Assembly (NCBI GenBank): GCA_015680685.1
Contig: MNCI01038206.1
Span: forward strand, 18,544 to 82,543
Direction: 5' to 3'
Length of the DNA: 64,000 nucleotides
From: Gnetum montanum
Lineage: Eukaryota > Streptophyta > Gnetopsida > Gnetales > Gnetaceae
Below the pieces are notes generated by a model. It saw only the letters and a program-made list of their open reading frames with translations. It was not told the DNA's origin and did not search any database. Position 1 is the first letter of the stretch. Every line of letters starts with the position of its first letter. The position numbers and the translations under genes were made by a program. This document shows positions 44,640 to 55,514 of the stretch, in pieces.

Positions 44640-46464
44640 TAGTGGGGCACTTTATACGATGTAGTTCTGAGATAATGAGTTGACCCACTATGATATTTGG
44701 GACCATTAGATGGTATGCAAGGATTAGGATGATGCCTCCCATGGTTGTGTTCATTGGGCCATATGGTTTTTGGAGTGTTAGTTGGTGGCCCTAATAAAGT
44801 TACATGAGGGGTTGGGTTCGAAGGTAAGGGTGCACAACAGTGTGGGGCTTGTGCTGAGTTGGAAGATGTAGTGGTCTCTGAATTATGTTGTCCCTTCTTA
44901 TGACCATGTTTAAGGAAGGGGTTCTTTTAATGTTGTTGATGTTTCTCACTATTGTTGGAAGTATTAGCACAAGTGTTATTCATGGGTTGTTGCTGTGGTG
45001 CAGGTACCTTAGGAACAATTGGTGGCACTATGAAAGGAGGGAAAGAATGAGAATGTTGAAAGTTAGGAGGAATATAAGATGCACAAGGTGGTGGTTGTGT
45101 TGGAGGCATGGGTTGATAGTATTGAGGAGAATGGTATTGTGGTGAGATAGAGTATGTTGGTCCAATTGGAAAAATAGGGTGTTGAACGTGATAAGAATTT
45201 GGATTCGGATGATATGAAGGGTATCTCTAGTCTAAGGGTGGTCTCCCCCATGATTGGGATTGTTGCCACTTTGATCGAACACAGTATCTCTATACGAACT
45301 CTAGATGTAGCATGTTTTCACAATGGTCATGTAGATGTAATAGTATTGGGCATTGGCCCTTAGGGTGATCGTACATGCATATGTATAATTGGCAATTGAG
45401 CTCTTCTTTTCTTTATCCCTTCTTTCTGATTGTCTACTATTTTGTCCTGCTTCTTGGGTTGTCAAAACTCTATCTCCAATGGTGTTGATAAATTCTCCAC
45501 ACTTTTGATACATCCATTCCAACATCTTATTAATCTTTTCCTCAGATTTTTCTAACGATTGTTGTATTGGCAAAGATGATTCTTCCACCTTGAGATTGGT
45601 TGGTTTCTCCTCGTCATGATCATGGACCTTTGTTAAGTTGAAATTTTGGTCTTGTTGATGTTTTTTAACACTTTCCCATCTAGCTAATTCTCCTTCTTCT
45701 TTTGCTACTTGCTTAATAAGCTCTTGGACTTGATGGGTTCGTAGTTTGTATAGTTGACCTTGGGCATACATTCCTAAGGTCTCTCTTGTTTCATTACGTA
45801 GCCCATCAATGATATGGTACATTAGCCTTTCCTTGGAAAACCCATGGCCTTAATAGTTTTTTAACAGTGCATAATATCTTTCTAAGGCCATGTCCAAGGG
45901 TTCATGTTGTGCTTGTTTCCATCCTTGGATTTGTTTCCTCAAGGCTGACACTCTTGCTTAGGTTTGATATTTTTCATTAAAGACTTCTACCATTGTTGAC
46001 CAACATCGTATTAAATTTGGTTTTAACGATCTATACCATAATTTTTCTTGGTTAATGAGTGTCATAGGAAAGAGCTTAAGTTTTTGCTACCCGTTATCAA
46101 TGTTATTCCATGTGCAGGCATCGTAGAAGGCTTGTGAATGTTGATGCGGATCTAAGTCATAGCCTCCTGAAAAATTAGGGAAGTTGTTTAAATCAAGCCT
46201 GGGTAGACGACTCTCTTTACGATGCCTACATAAGATTTGAACAGCCTCCTGTATTTGTGTTAAGCTTGTAGTGGCCAATGGGGGTTCATCTTCATCGGGT
46301 AAGTTAGGCTTTCGTGCGTTGGGATGATGTTTCTTTCATTGATGTTTATAAGAAACCCCCACCTCAAATTGCGTACTCCAATCTTCATTATCATATAATT
46401 CATTAGTTCTCCAATGAATTTCCTCACTAAGTGTGGCATTATTATTATCTTGTAGGAGAGGCAT
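44640..46464 (-). pseudogene. E3 gag
   Basis: ATG at 46464 (MPLLQDNNNATLSEEIHW), TGA after 39 codons where CGA is likely, then 46278-46087 (RLPRLDLNNFPNFSGGYDLD, HSQAFYDACTWNN), a broken capsid part, and 45822-45301 (GLRNETRETLGMYAQGQL, IKQVAKEEGELARWES). A frameshift lies near 45395. In the neighbouring frame the Cys motif reads CMYDHPKGQC (45350-45394). 45240-44640 is a Pro, Gln and His-rich linker. Confidence 0.8.
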
Positions 46465-46590
46465 GATTGTGAAATTGTGTGTGAATTTGTATGTGACCTT
46501 TTATAATTATTATTTTTTTTCTAAAAGATATATCGTTAGGTCCTATACAACAACTTTGTATGATATAACTAATCTAGATAACTAGCATCG

Positions 46591-46608
46591 TCCCTGGCAA
46601 CGACACCT
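46591..46608 (-). promoter_or_regulatory. E3 primer-binding site
   Basis: Minus strand AGGTGTCGTTGCCAGGGA, one base inside the LTR. It matches the tRNA-Asp type at 14 of 18 positions. Confidence 0.8.
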
Positions 46609-46609
46609 A

Positions 46610-47512
46610 TGATGAGTGGTGAGATACCCCTACACTCAACTATACGAATACGAGTGTTTTCACGTGTGATCTGGTTGAACTCCGTAGACGAACTAGTTGT
46701 GGCACCTAGATCGTTAACCTTAGGTCACAATTCACTGTCTTCCCACCTAGACTAGTATTATATTTTTCATGTATGGTTTAGTCCAGAGTGAGGTGTATGA
46801 TGTGTTCTAACCTAATGCTACTCCTGAAGGTAGTGGAAAATGATATTAACTATGCTAAGCTAGGAGGAAAGGGTAAAAAAATCTAATCTAGCCTAAGTGC
46901 GATGAGCATCTATTCCTTGATTATCCATACACATCTTGGACTTCATGCACGACTACCACTGGGATTACCAAGCACAAATCATGGTACGCCACTGGGTTAC
47001 CAAGTAGTCACACTTAAATGCTCGTAATCAAGTTGTACTCATTTCGTGTTACTAGGAGTTTAAGGGTGAGAGAGAGATTAACTAAGAAAATAGTAAATAA
47101 TAATTAAATAAATAAATAAAAAAAGTGAATGCTACAATGATGAAGTAATCTCGATCTTTATTACCGGTCATGTGCGTGTCCAAGTAGGTCACACTCAAAT
47201 AAAGGATGCTGTAAAATTACATTCACCACACTGCGGGCATACAATGGAAAATAATCTATCTTTGAAAGGATCAAACTGCCAGAGCTTCGCTAAGGAACTA
47301 AACTTGATGCCTAAAATTGGGAAAGCCACCTCTTATTTATAGACATTGTAGGCCATGATATTGTGGCTGATGCGATATCGCGTACGTAATATCACGGATG
47401 ACGCGATATCACAGCCCATGGGATATCATGGTAGTGATATCATAACCCCTATGATATCATGTGTGTGATATCACAGCAGCGATATCACAACTAGCAAATT
47501 CATGACTCATCA
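46610..47512 (-). repeat. E3 5' LTR, 903 bp
   Basis: TGATGAGT...ACTCATCA. Minus-strand TATA box at 47334-47342. U3 carries seven perfect GATATC cores (47363-47490), the largest number in the window. Followed by the right target duplication agaag (47513-47517). Confidence 0.9.
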
Positions 47513-47689
47513 AGAAGGAAGGCTCCTACGAAGAACCCTACTTTGGAGGAGGTAGATGTAGCTTCTCATGACCTTTCCCAACTTCCACTTCCTAGGATTG
47601 AAGAAGGCTCCACTATTGTTTATCCTATGTACATAACCTTTTTTTCTTATTAGAGTTTATTCTATTTATTCCATTTCTAGCTCATGAAT

Positions 47690-48600
47690 GGCTTTGAGGA
47701 CCAAGTCACCTTCTTTGATCTTGTGCATGGTTAAGTGATGGTGATGCTACTGCTTCTACCTCTCTTGATAGTGTTTGATGTGAGTAAGCACTTTCATACA
47801 TTACTTCCCCACCAAGTCTAGGGCTACTATCCACAACTCCTTATTCTGACCATCATTGATGAAGTTAGTCAAGGGTACTTGGAGCAATGACACCTATAAT
47901 TCAAGAGGTAAAACAACTTTAGAACCATAAACCAGACTATAAGGGATCATACCAATTACCATGCAATAGGTTGTTATATATGCCCATAGTGCATGGACAA
48001 GCCTCTCATGCCATTTTTGATTGCTATTATTGAGCATCTTTTTGAGTAAGTTGATGATGGTCTTCTTACTTTCTTCTGCTTGTCCATTGATTTAAGTGTA
48101 ATAAGATGATAAGAAAGAATGCTTAATGCCTAGGTCATGATAGAAATCTTTTGTTTCTTGGTTACTAAATTATGGTCCATTATCTGTAACTATGATGATG
48201 GTTATGCTAAAACAAGCTACAATGTTATCTAGGAAAAATTTTTAGACTTGCTTGGATGTGGTCTTCCTTAGGAGAATAGCCTCAACTTACTTTGTAAAGT
48301 ATTCGATTGTGATGATAATGAAGCTATGCCCTACATAAGACTTAGGCATTATAGGTCCAATGATATCCAACCCCCGTCATTGAAATGACTAGGTTATTTG
48401 AGTGATATGCAACTTAGTTGGTGATACATGTATAAGGTTGCTATATCATTGGAATGTGTCACACTGCTTAACCTTTTATAGGTAGTCATTTTTCATATGG
48501 GGCCAATAATAGCCTAACCATCTAATTTTAGCAACCATAGCTCTTGGTGCTATATGTCCTCCCCAAACATCCTCATGAACCTCCTCAAAGACTATTCTAG
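47690..48600 (-). pseudogene. E6 integrase
   Basis: Zinc domain near 48580-48470 (HEDVWGGHIAPRAM, KNDYL), core IEYFTK-VEAILL (48300) and IIIVTDNGP (48190), then INGQAEESKK with the catalytic Glu kept (GAA, 48074-48076). C-terminal part to about 47690: HLTMHKIKEGDLVLKAIHE. Several TAG and TGA stops. It abuts intron-like sequence of the plus-strand ORF copy A. Confidence 0.75.
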
Positions 48601-48899
48601 CTTTGATTTTACCTAGGAACTTTAGAAGTATGTCATCATAGGATCGTCGACATAATGTGTTATCACCTACAATGACATTATGCTTTGATCACTTATGTAC
48701 AACATTTTTTTGAGTAGTAGTCAAGCCTTGTGAGGATTCACCATGCATAAGGTAAAATTTGATATTGTCATATCACTTCTTGGGAGGAGTAGTATGAACA
48801 ACAACCACAAAGGTAATCTTAGTTTTCTATGTGATGGGAGTAGCACAATCCATAGTTAAGGTGGACAACTTAATAAACACATTTGGCATCACAATAAGG

Positions 48900-49870
48900 G
48901 CTAACGTTGCAATTACATTGGCTATGTCATTCTTATTTTGGGGTATGTGTTGGACATCAATATCTATGAATTATTAAAATAATCCCTTCCATAGATCATA
49001 GTAAGGTTGTAAATGTTTAGCTTTACATGCATAGACTTCGGTTACTTGCTTAACCATAAGTTTTGAATCACCTTTGAACATTAAGCATATAATTCCTAGG
49101 TCACAAGCTACCATCATCCCTCTAATCAAACCCTTGAACTTTGCTATGTTGTTGGTACATAGAAACCCAAGATAATAGGTGGAGGATCAAATATCACTAG
49201 AAGGGAATGTTATGATGGTAGTGGCACTAGCCTCATGGGTAGTTGAAGTTCCATCAAAGTGCATAATTGCCTCATAACCCTCAGGCACTTGGCTAATTGT
49301 GTTAATGTATTCATCAGGGAATTTAGGATCTATGGCTACTTGGTCATTGACGGGTGAAATTGTAAGATGTACAACTATAACTTGATTATTTGTTGAGGAT
49401 TAAAAGATATAATGAAGGTCAAAATCCATGGTTATGGATTTCCATTAGGCTATATGGCTACCTTCATAAATTTTTTTCGTTATTGCTTTGAGTATGTTTT
49501 CCTTACAAATGAAATTGACTTGGCTTCTAAATAGGTAGTGTCTCCACTTCTTCAAAGAGAACACTAGCACTAGACAATACTTATTCACTTCAGTGTATCA
49601 GGCACCATGGGCAGCTAACTCATGGCTAAGGTAGTACACTAGCATTTTACCTTCATCATCACATTTCTAACAGAGTAGAGAGGGAGTGGACATATCAAAG
49701 ATGACAAGGTAGATGTAAAGTAGTTTACCCTCTTGTGGAGAATAGACTATTGGTAGTTGTGTTAATTATTTTTTAAGGTTTTCAAAGGCCTCTTGGCATT
49801 GAGCCATCCACTCATAGTGAACTCCTTTCTTAAGCAAGTGTTGCATGGATTCTAAATTATCTGTAAGCCT
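48900..49870 (-). pseudogene. E6 RNase H region
   Basis: Collinear with 36400-37400 of E5 and placed between RT and integrase. Broken in all frames. Confidence 0.55.
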
Positions 49871-50049
49871 AGCGATAAACCTATGAATAAACTATAATAT
49901 CCCTTGTAATCCCCAAAGCTCTTTAAGGTTGGTAGGAATTGATAATTTACATATGACATTAACCTTATTAGGATTGACATGAATCCTTACTTTAGATATT
50001 ACAAAGCTAAGCATCTTACTAGTCTTGACACCGAAGACACACTTCTTAG

Positions 50050-50990
50050 GATTGAGCCTAAAATCACATTTGAGACATCATTTGAGCACAAGGTCTAGGT
50101 CATTAGCATGGTCATTGGATATTTTGGACTTAATAGCTATGTGATCTACATAATCATTAAGTAAACCTAACATGTAATTGCTAAATATATAGGTTATGGG
50201 ACGTTGATAGGTTGCTTTGGTGTTCTTAAGACCAAATGACATCATAGTATAGCAAGAGGTACCCCATGGGATCATAAAGGTCATGCTAAGTTGGTGCTTT
50301 GGGTTGATCCTAATTTAGTTATATACTAAGAATCTATCCATAAAGGATAACAAGGCATGTATGGCTATAATATGAATAAGTTGATCAATACTAGGCAAAG
50401 GAAAGTCATCCTTGATAGTTACTTTATTTAGGTCTTAAAAATTAATGCAAATACAGATACTTCTATTTTCTTAGGGACTACCACTATGTTGGACATCCAT
50501 TCTACATAATCAAAAATGCTAATGAAACCTTCTTGGTAGAGCCTTGAGATCTTATCAAAAGCTACCAAGGGAAAATCAGGTCTATGTTTGCACATTTTTT
50601 GCTTAACTGGTCTAATGCTAGGCTCTATTATGATGTTGTGTTGGACTAATGTGGGTCTAGGCCTAGCATGTCTTCATATAACTAGGAAAAGGCCTTAATG
50701 TTTCTTTGTAGGGTCTTGGTAATTTCTTGAGCATATTGAGGTTCTAGTGAGGAACTTAGTTCAAGGATTTTCTCCTCACCATTGTGCATTGTGATAGAAC
50801 CTCAACTACAAAGTCTTTGGTTATGTCCCTTGCTTCTAGGTCAAGGGTTTTAACTAGGTTTTTAGGCCATTCTAAAGGTTTATCTATTGAGGCTATGTGG
50901 TCTATGAGACTCTCAAGCTCAAGATCTAGGCAATCAAGGTTGATACACCATTCAACATCACCATGAGGTCCATGTAGATACAAAGGCAAT
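50050..50990 (-). pseudogene. E6 protease-RT linker and reverse transcriptase
   Basis: 50989-50756: MPLYLHGPHGDVEWCINLDC, LIDHIASIDKPLEWPKNL, the acidic linker before RT. 50640-50460: VQHNIIIEPSIRPVKQK, EGFISIFDYVEWMSNIVVV. 50284-50078: TFMIPWGTSCYTMMSFGLKN, ATYQRPIT, active site YVDH (50141-50152). The last catalytic Asp is His. Homology with E5 ends at about 50980, where E5 also ends (38470). Confidence 0.8.
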
Positions 50991-50999
50991 CAGATTTTC

Positions 51000-51600
51000 T
51001 CCTAGTTACTCAAACTTTGATCCTTCATGTCAAACAAAATCATATTAAGTGGCATCTAGGTAATAGTGAACAAATAATGCTAAAATGCTATAAAATTATG
51101 TAAACACATGCAAATCTAATGTAATCAAGGCCATCCAAGATCATCAGTGAGATAGGGAAAATTCAACAAAGTACCATATAGGACAAAAAAAAGTTAAATA
51201 AAGGTCAAACAAGGGGAAAGATAAGAAATATGACTACAAATGATCAACAAAGGTTGAAATTTTACCAAGTTTAGGCCTTAGTGACCCATGATGCCAATTT
51301 AGAGTCTTTGTAGACCATGGTGCTAGTTTAAGGCCTTAACAGGCCATGGTTACATGGTGTTAAATGATGGTCAAGGAAGGTCAAACCCCCCTATTTGATA
51401 CCATTCAAAAGCCAAAAAAAGGAAAATAAAGCTATAATAAGGTAAATAAAGAACACATAAGGCTATATAAAGGCCATAGAAGGTCAACAAGATCAAAAAT
51501 GCAACAAAAGCCCAAAAAAAAAAACCAACCCACTATGTAATATGGAAAAAATCAAGCAAAATAGGCTATATATGGTATAATTTGGCTAATATAGGTCCAA
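51000..51600. repeat. A-rich boundary block (left) of the plus-strand unit
   Basis: Contains gctagtttaaggccttaaca near 51325 with a related phrase at 51275, then A-rich text with ggctatata and aaagctataataagg. The same phrases in the same order and orientation are at 61140-61440, so the plus-strand unit appears flanked by imperfect direct repeats. Confidence 0.45.
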
Positions 51601-51639
51601 AAAATGGTTAGGTTTTGACAAATTTAGCCCTTAGTGGGC

Positions 51640-54600
51640 CATGTTTTGAGGCTACAAGGCTATTAGGTGAGTTTGAGCCTCAGTCATGGTTCTTTATGGG
51701 CTATTTGGACCCCAAAATGAAGTGTTTTGAGGCTTCCATGCTAAGCTCAGCATGGCAATAAGGACCCTCAATGTGAAAACCAAGAAAAATATCTTCCAAG
51801 ACCTTCCNCCAATAAGGACCCTCAATGTGAAAACCAAGAAAAATATCTTCCAAGACCTTCCCAAGGTAGCTCAAGATCAAATGCTCAAAATTAGGCACTC
51901 CAGAGGTCTGTAAAGGTTAAAAAGTAGGTTATAGAGCCTTCCCCCCTTATTTCCATGCTATCCATTGTGGAAGAAAGGGGCCTCAGTGTGAAAACCCAAA
52001 AAATTAGTCAAAACAGGGTCAAACAAGGTCAAATAAGTAGCCAAAACACATATCTAGAAGTTATGCATCCTCTAGCTTCATTGTTAGGTAGTTTGAGTTG
52101 ATTTTAAGTGTCAAAACATGTCAAAATAGCTTCCCCTCCTTTTTCCATCTTGAGCATAGTATCTCTAGTGTGGAAGAATGGGGAACGCTTAATCCATGAA
52201 TCTAGAGTGGTTTAAGAGCATGTTGACTAGGTTTCTAGATCCTTAGGGATATGAATCATGATTATCCAAGTTTTTGGCTTATTCTAGTTATGTTTGAAGG
52301 TTTTTTAATGGAATATAAGATATTACCCATTATTTCCATGTTGGGGGAATTGCGCTAGCATGGAAGATTAGGGGGAATTAGTTTTTGAGATCAAAATAAG
52401 TCAAAACAAGATAAATCTCAGGGCTATGAGGTCCTAGGCTTCTCCAACATAGATCTTTGGCTTTCAGGAGTGTCATCTTGTCACCAAGAGTGGAAAAGAA
52501 GCTTTCCCCTCTTATTTCCATGCTACCCAGCATGGAAGGGGCCTCCTCTAGCATGAATGAAGTAAGAATCCCATATCTACACCAATTTGAATCATAATCA
52601 ATTATGCATGTTATCTTCCGAAGTTACTAGGGCCAAGGGCTATGTCCCCATGTCAAAATTTGGTAGTTTTGAGTACTTTCAAGTGGATTTTTAGATTTTC
52701 CCCCTTTTCCATGCTAGGGGTATGGAGCTTAGCATGGAAGACTAGGGGAAACCATTTTTTGGCCATATGGGATTAATATTCTGATGTTTGAAGGCTTTAG
52801 AAGGTGGATATAGGGTTCTAGAATGCATGTATGCTCATTTGATGTTATTCTAAGGGTGTTTAGGAGCTTCAAATGAGTCTCCCCCTCATTTTCCACACTA
52901 GAAAATGTAGAGGAGGAGATCCCCAACATGGAAGAGTCATAAATCTTAGATCTGGGCTAGTTTTGGCCTCAATGGATCATGCATGTGTGCGTCCAAGGTT
53001 ATTGAGGTTAAGGACTAGGATTTGAGCTCAAGTTTGGCTATTTTGAAGGTTTTCTTGATGGTGTTTGAGTTTACCTTATTTTTCCATGCTAGGAATAGTA
53101 TGTACAACATGGAAAACTAGGGGAAAATAACTTTTTATCATTTTGTATTACTTCTGGTAATGCATGTAGATCTTCAAGGTTGCTAATGTTAATTGTCAAT
53201 GCCTAATTATTTTAATGGTTATGATGTGATTTGTGAAGTTTCCTCTATTTTTCAATGTTGGGGTTTTCCATGCTCAATGTGGAAGATTGGTGAAAAATGC
53301 TTTCTAGCTATTCATGGTCAATTTTGATAAACTTGAGGGTCTTATGATGTGCAAATAAGATTCTAGGACACACATAGGGCATTATAATGTTTAGTCAAGG
53401 TCTCTAGAGGATAGTTTGGAGTTTCCCCAAAGTTTTCCATTTTCTTCTACACTAGGTAGCATGGAAGAGGTTGTTCTTAGCATGGATGAACTAGGAAACC
53501 ATGTTTTTTTTTTCCATTTTCCATCATTTCTGGCTATGCATGCAAGCTTCTAAGGTAGCTAGTGTCGATTATTGATACCCAATGTCGAAATTCGCTCATT
53601 CCATGGGTTATTAGAAAATGTTTGAGATTTTCACCTTTTTTCCATGTTGGGGCATCCATGCTCAATATGGAAGATTAGGAAGGAAGGGTTTTTTTGGCTA
53701 TGTTCAGTCAATTTTGACTATGCATGAGTGTCTATAGGGTTACTAGCATTGTCTATCAATGTCTAAAGTTAAAATTTGGTCATTTTGAAGGCTATGAGAG
53801 GGTTTTCAAGATTTCCCCCTCCATCCACACTGAGGGTGGGAGGCTTAGCATGGATAGGATTCCCTTAGTATGAAGAACCAAGAGGAGGTAGTTTTGGTCA
53901 TTTTAGATGACTTTTGGAAGTCTAGTGAGTTTTGAAAGGTTTGGGTTGCTTCTAGAAGTTAAATTGCTTGCAAAATTTAATGGTTTTGATGTTCCTTCTT
54001 CTATCCACACTAGGACTAGAATGCCCAACATGGAAAAGATCCTCCTTAGCATGTAAGAACCTTAGTAGGTTGATTTTTTGCATTCTATTAGCATTTGGAA
54101 AGGCTGTGAAGGTTCTAGTGTTAGGCATAAGGCATTTTGAGGTTGTTTCTTCTTCTTGGAATTTTTTAGATTCATCAACTTGAGTTTCCACACTAGGAAG
54201 TGTAGAAGGGATCTCCCTCAACATGGAAGAACTAAGAAATTTAGATGTTGACTAGTTTGACAATTAATCAACCATGCATGTCAGCCTTTGGGATTGCCAA
54301 TGTCAACGGTCAACACTAGGTGCAAAGATCTAGTAGTTTGGAGGCTCCTAAGTACCTCATGTAGTTTCCCCCTTTTCTTCCATGTTGGACATGGAGGCCC
54401 CAACATGGATGAGATGGGGATGGAAGTTTTGTATCATATTTGACCCCTTTTAGGACTTTTGGAAGCTCTAGAGGGTTCCAGAAGGGTATAAGGATCACTA
54501 GGCATTGAGAAATGGCTACTAGGTAGTTGATTTAGGTTATTTTTGGCTTTCCCCATTTCCTCCACACTGGGAATGAGATGCTCAACATGCATGAAGCCTC

Positions 54601-55386
54601 CCCTAATGTGGAAACACCAAATCCCAAGGTTTTGACTAGGTTTGGTGAGGTTCTAGGATAGTTGGGGATGCTTGGAGGGGTTCTAGATCATGTGGGACCC
54701 ACTTTAGGATCAAACATAGGCTAGATGGGTGTTGCAAGATAAGAATGAATGTTATTCCCTTTTTTTCCAAACTGGGAAGTGTTTCCCCAACTTGGAACCC
54801 CAATTTGCTCCATTTTGATAGTGTTTCATCCCCTTTTTGGGATCCTAGGGTTGAAAAAGGTAGGTTCAAGTTACTAAAAATGGTAAATAGCTATGTTTTA
54901 ATGATTTTGTGAAATGGGAGGCATGTATCCATGCTAGGCATGCTATCCCAAACATGGATGCATGAGAGTTAAGGTTGGAACATTTTTTTAAATTTTCAAA
55001 ACTAACCAAAACTTAGTGTTGTAGTTTTTTGCATAGGAGGGAAGGCGTATGATAGGACCCATAAAAGTGAGGCTATTTTCCACCAATCTCAACATTGAAG
55101 AAATTTTCCCCCCTTTACACTTCAATGCAGTTGGAGTTATGGTGAACTAAATTAGCAGCTAGGGTTTAGAGGTGGACGTTTAGGGGATGTAGTTTTTAAT
55201 GCTAAATTATGTATGTTTTTGATCATAATTCACATTCTTGGACACTACGCATTGGAGGAGAGCTTTGAGAGATATTTTTATGGTAGATGTAATCTATTCT
55301 CAGTGTGGAAGCCTTCCATCTTTCTTCCACATAGTGTTGAACCTCCATCCTTCTCATCTTCAAACTCTCCTAGCATTGGGCTTACC
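51640..55386 (+). repeat. array B: about 19 diverged units of about 187 bp with ccatgctagg/tagcatgg stems
   Basis: Cores at about 51735, 51945, 52135, 52330, 52505, 52700, 52880, 53075, 53250, 53440, 53635, 53820, 54000, 54185, 54375, 54565, 54770, 54920, 55100 and 55300. A typical core is ttccccctttttccatgcta, a few bases, then gcttagcatggaagactagg; CCATGCTA and TAGCATGG are inverse. Between cores there is faint shared text (ttttggctatttt, gcatgca, ggttactag). The last unit leads into the ATG at 55387. A single N at 51808 with a 52-base duplication (51756-51807, 51810-51861) is an assembly overlap. Confidence 0.75.
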
Positions 55387-55514
55387 ATGGCTCCAAAACA
55401 ACGTGAAGGGAAAAGCTAGAATCTAATTATCTAAAAGGTAGATGACCATGCTAGGGAGCTATCAAAATTACTTAGGCCTATCTCCATCCAAGCCTCATCT
55501 TTCACTACTCCAAT

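Larger units (their letters stand above)
40940..47512 (-). mobile_element. complete nonautonomous gypsy element E3 (6.57 kb), gag only
   Basis: LTRs at 40940-41845 and 46610-47512, target duplication agaag on both sides, primer site and PPT in the right places. Reading leftwards it has gag and then about 3 kb with no protease, RT or integrase recognisable, interrupted by a 132-base gap. A pol domain cannot be hidden in so short a gap, though the gap size may be an estimate. It belongs to the type called TR-GAG (terminal repeats plus Gag only). Confidence 0.9.
40929..47628 (+). pseudogene. first exon of a plus-strand spliced ORF (copy A), split by E3
   Basis: The exon pieces are 40929-40939 and 47518-47628. 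With E3 and one target duplication removed, the frame opens MLRRKAPTKNPTLEEVDV and stays open for 39 codons to a GT donor (gtacat, 47629). It is homologous to the first exon of copy B at 55387: same position after a stem array, both followed by a pyrimidine-rich intron start (ttttttcttatt/ttttttcttggt). The later exons of copy A are missing because E6 integrase sequence begins at about 47690. Confidence 0.5.

Noticed and set aside
38540-55386. CRISPR-like array because of regularly spaced stem repeats
   Set aside because: The period is about 187-190 bases, the cores are diverged, there are no cas genes, and the surroundings are plant retroelements.
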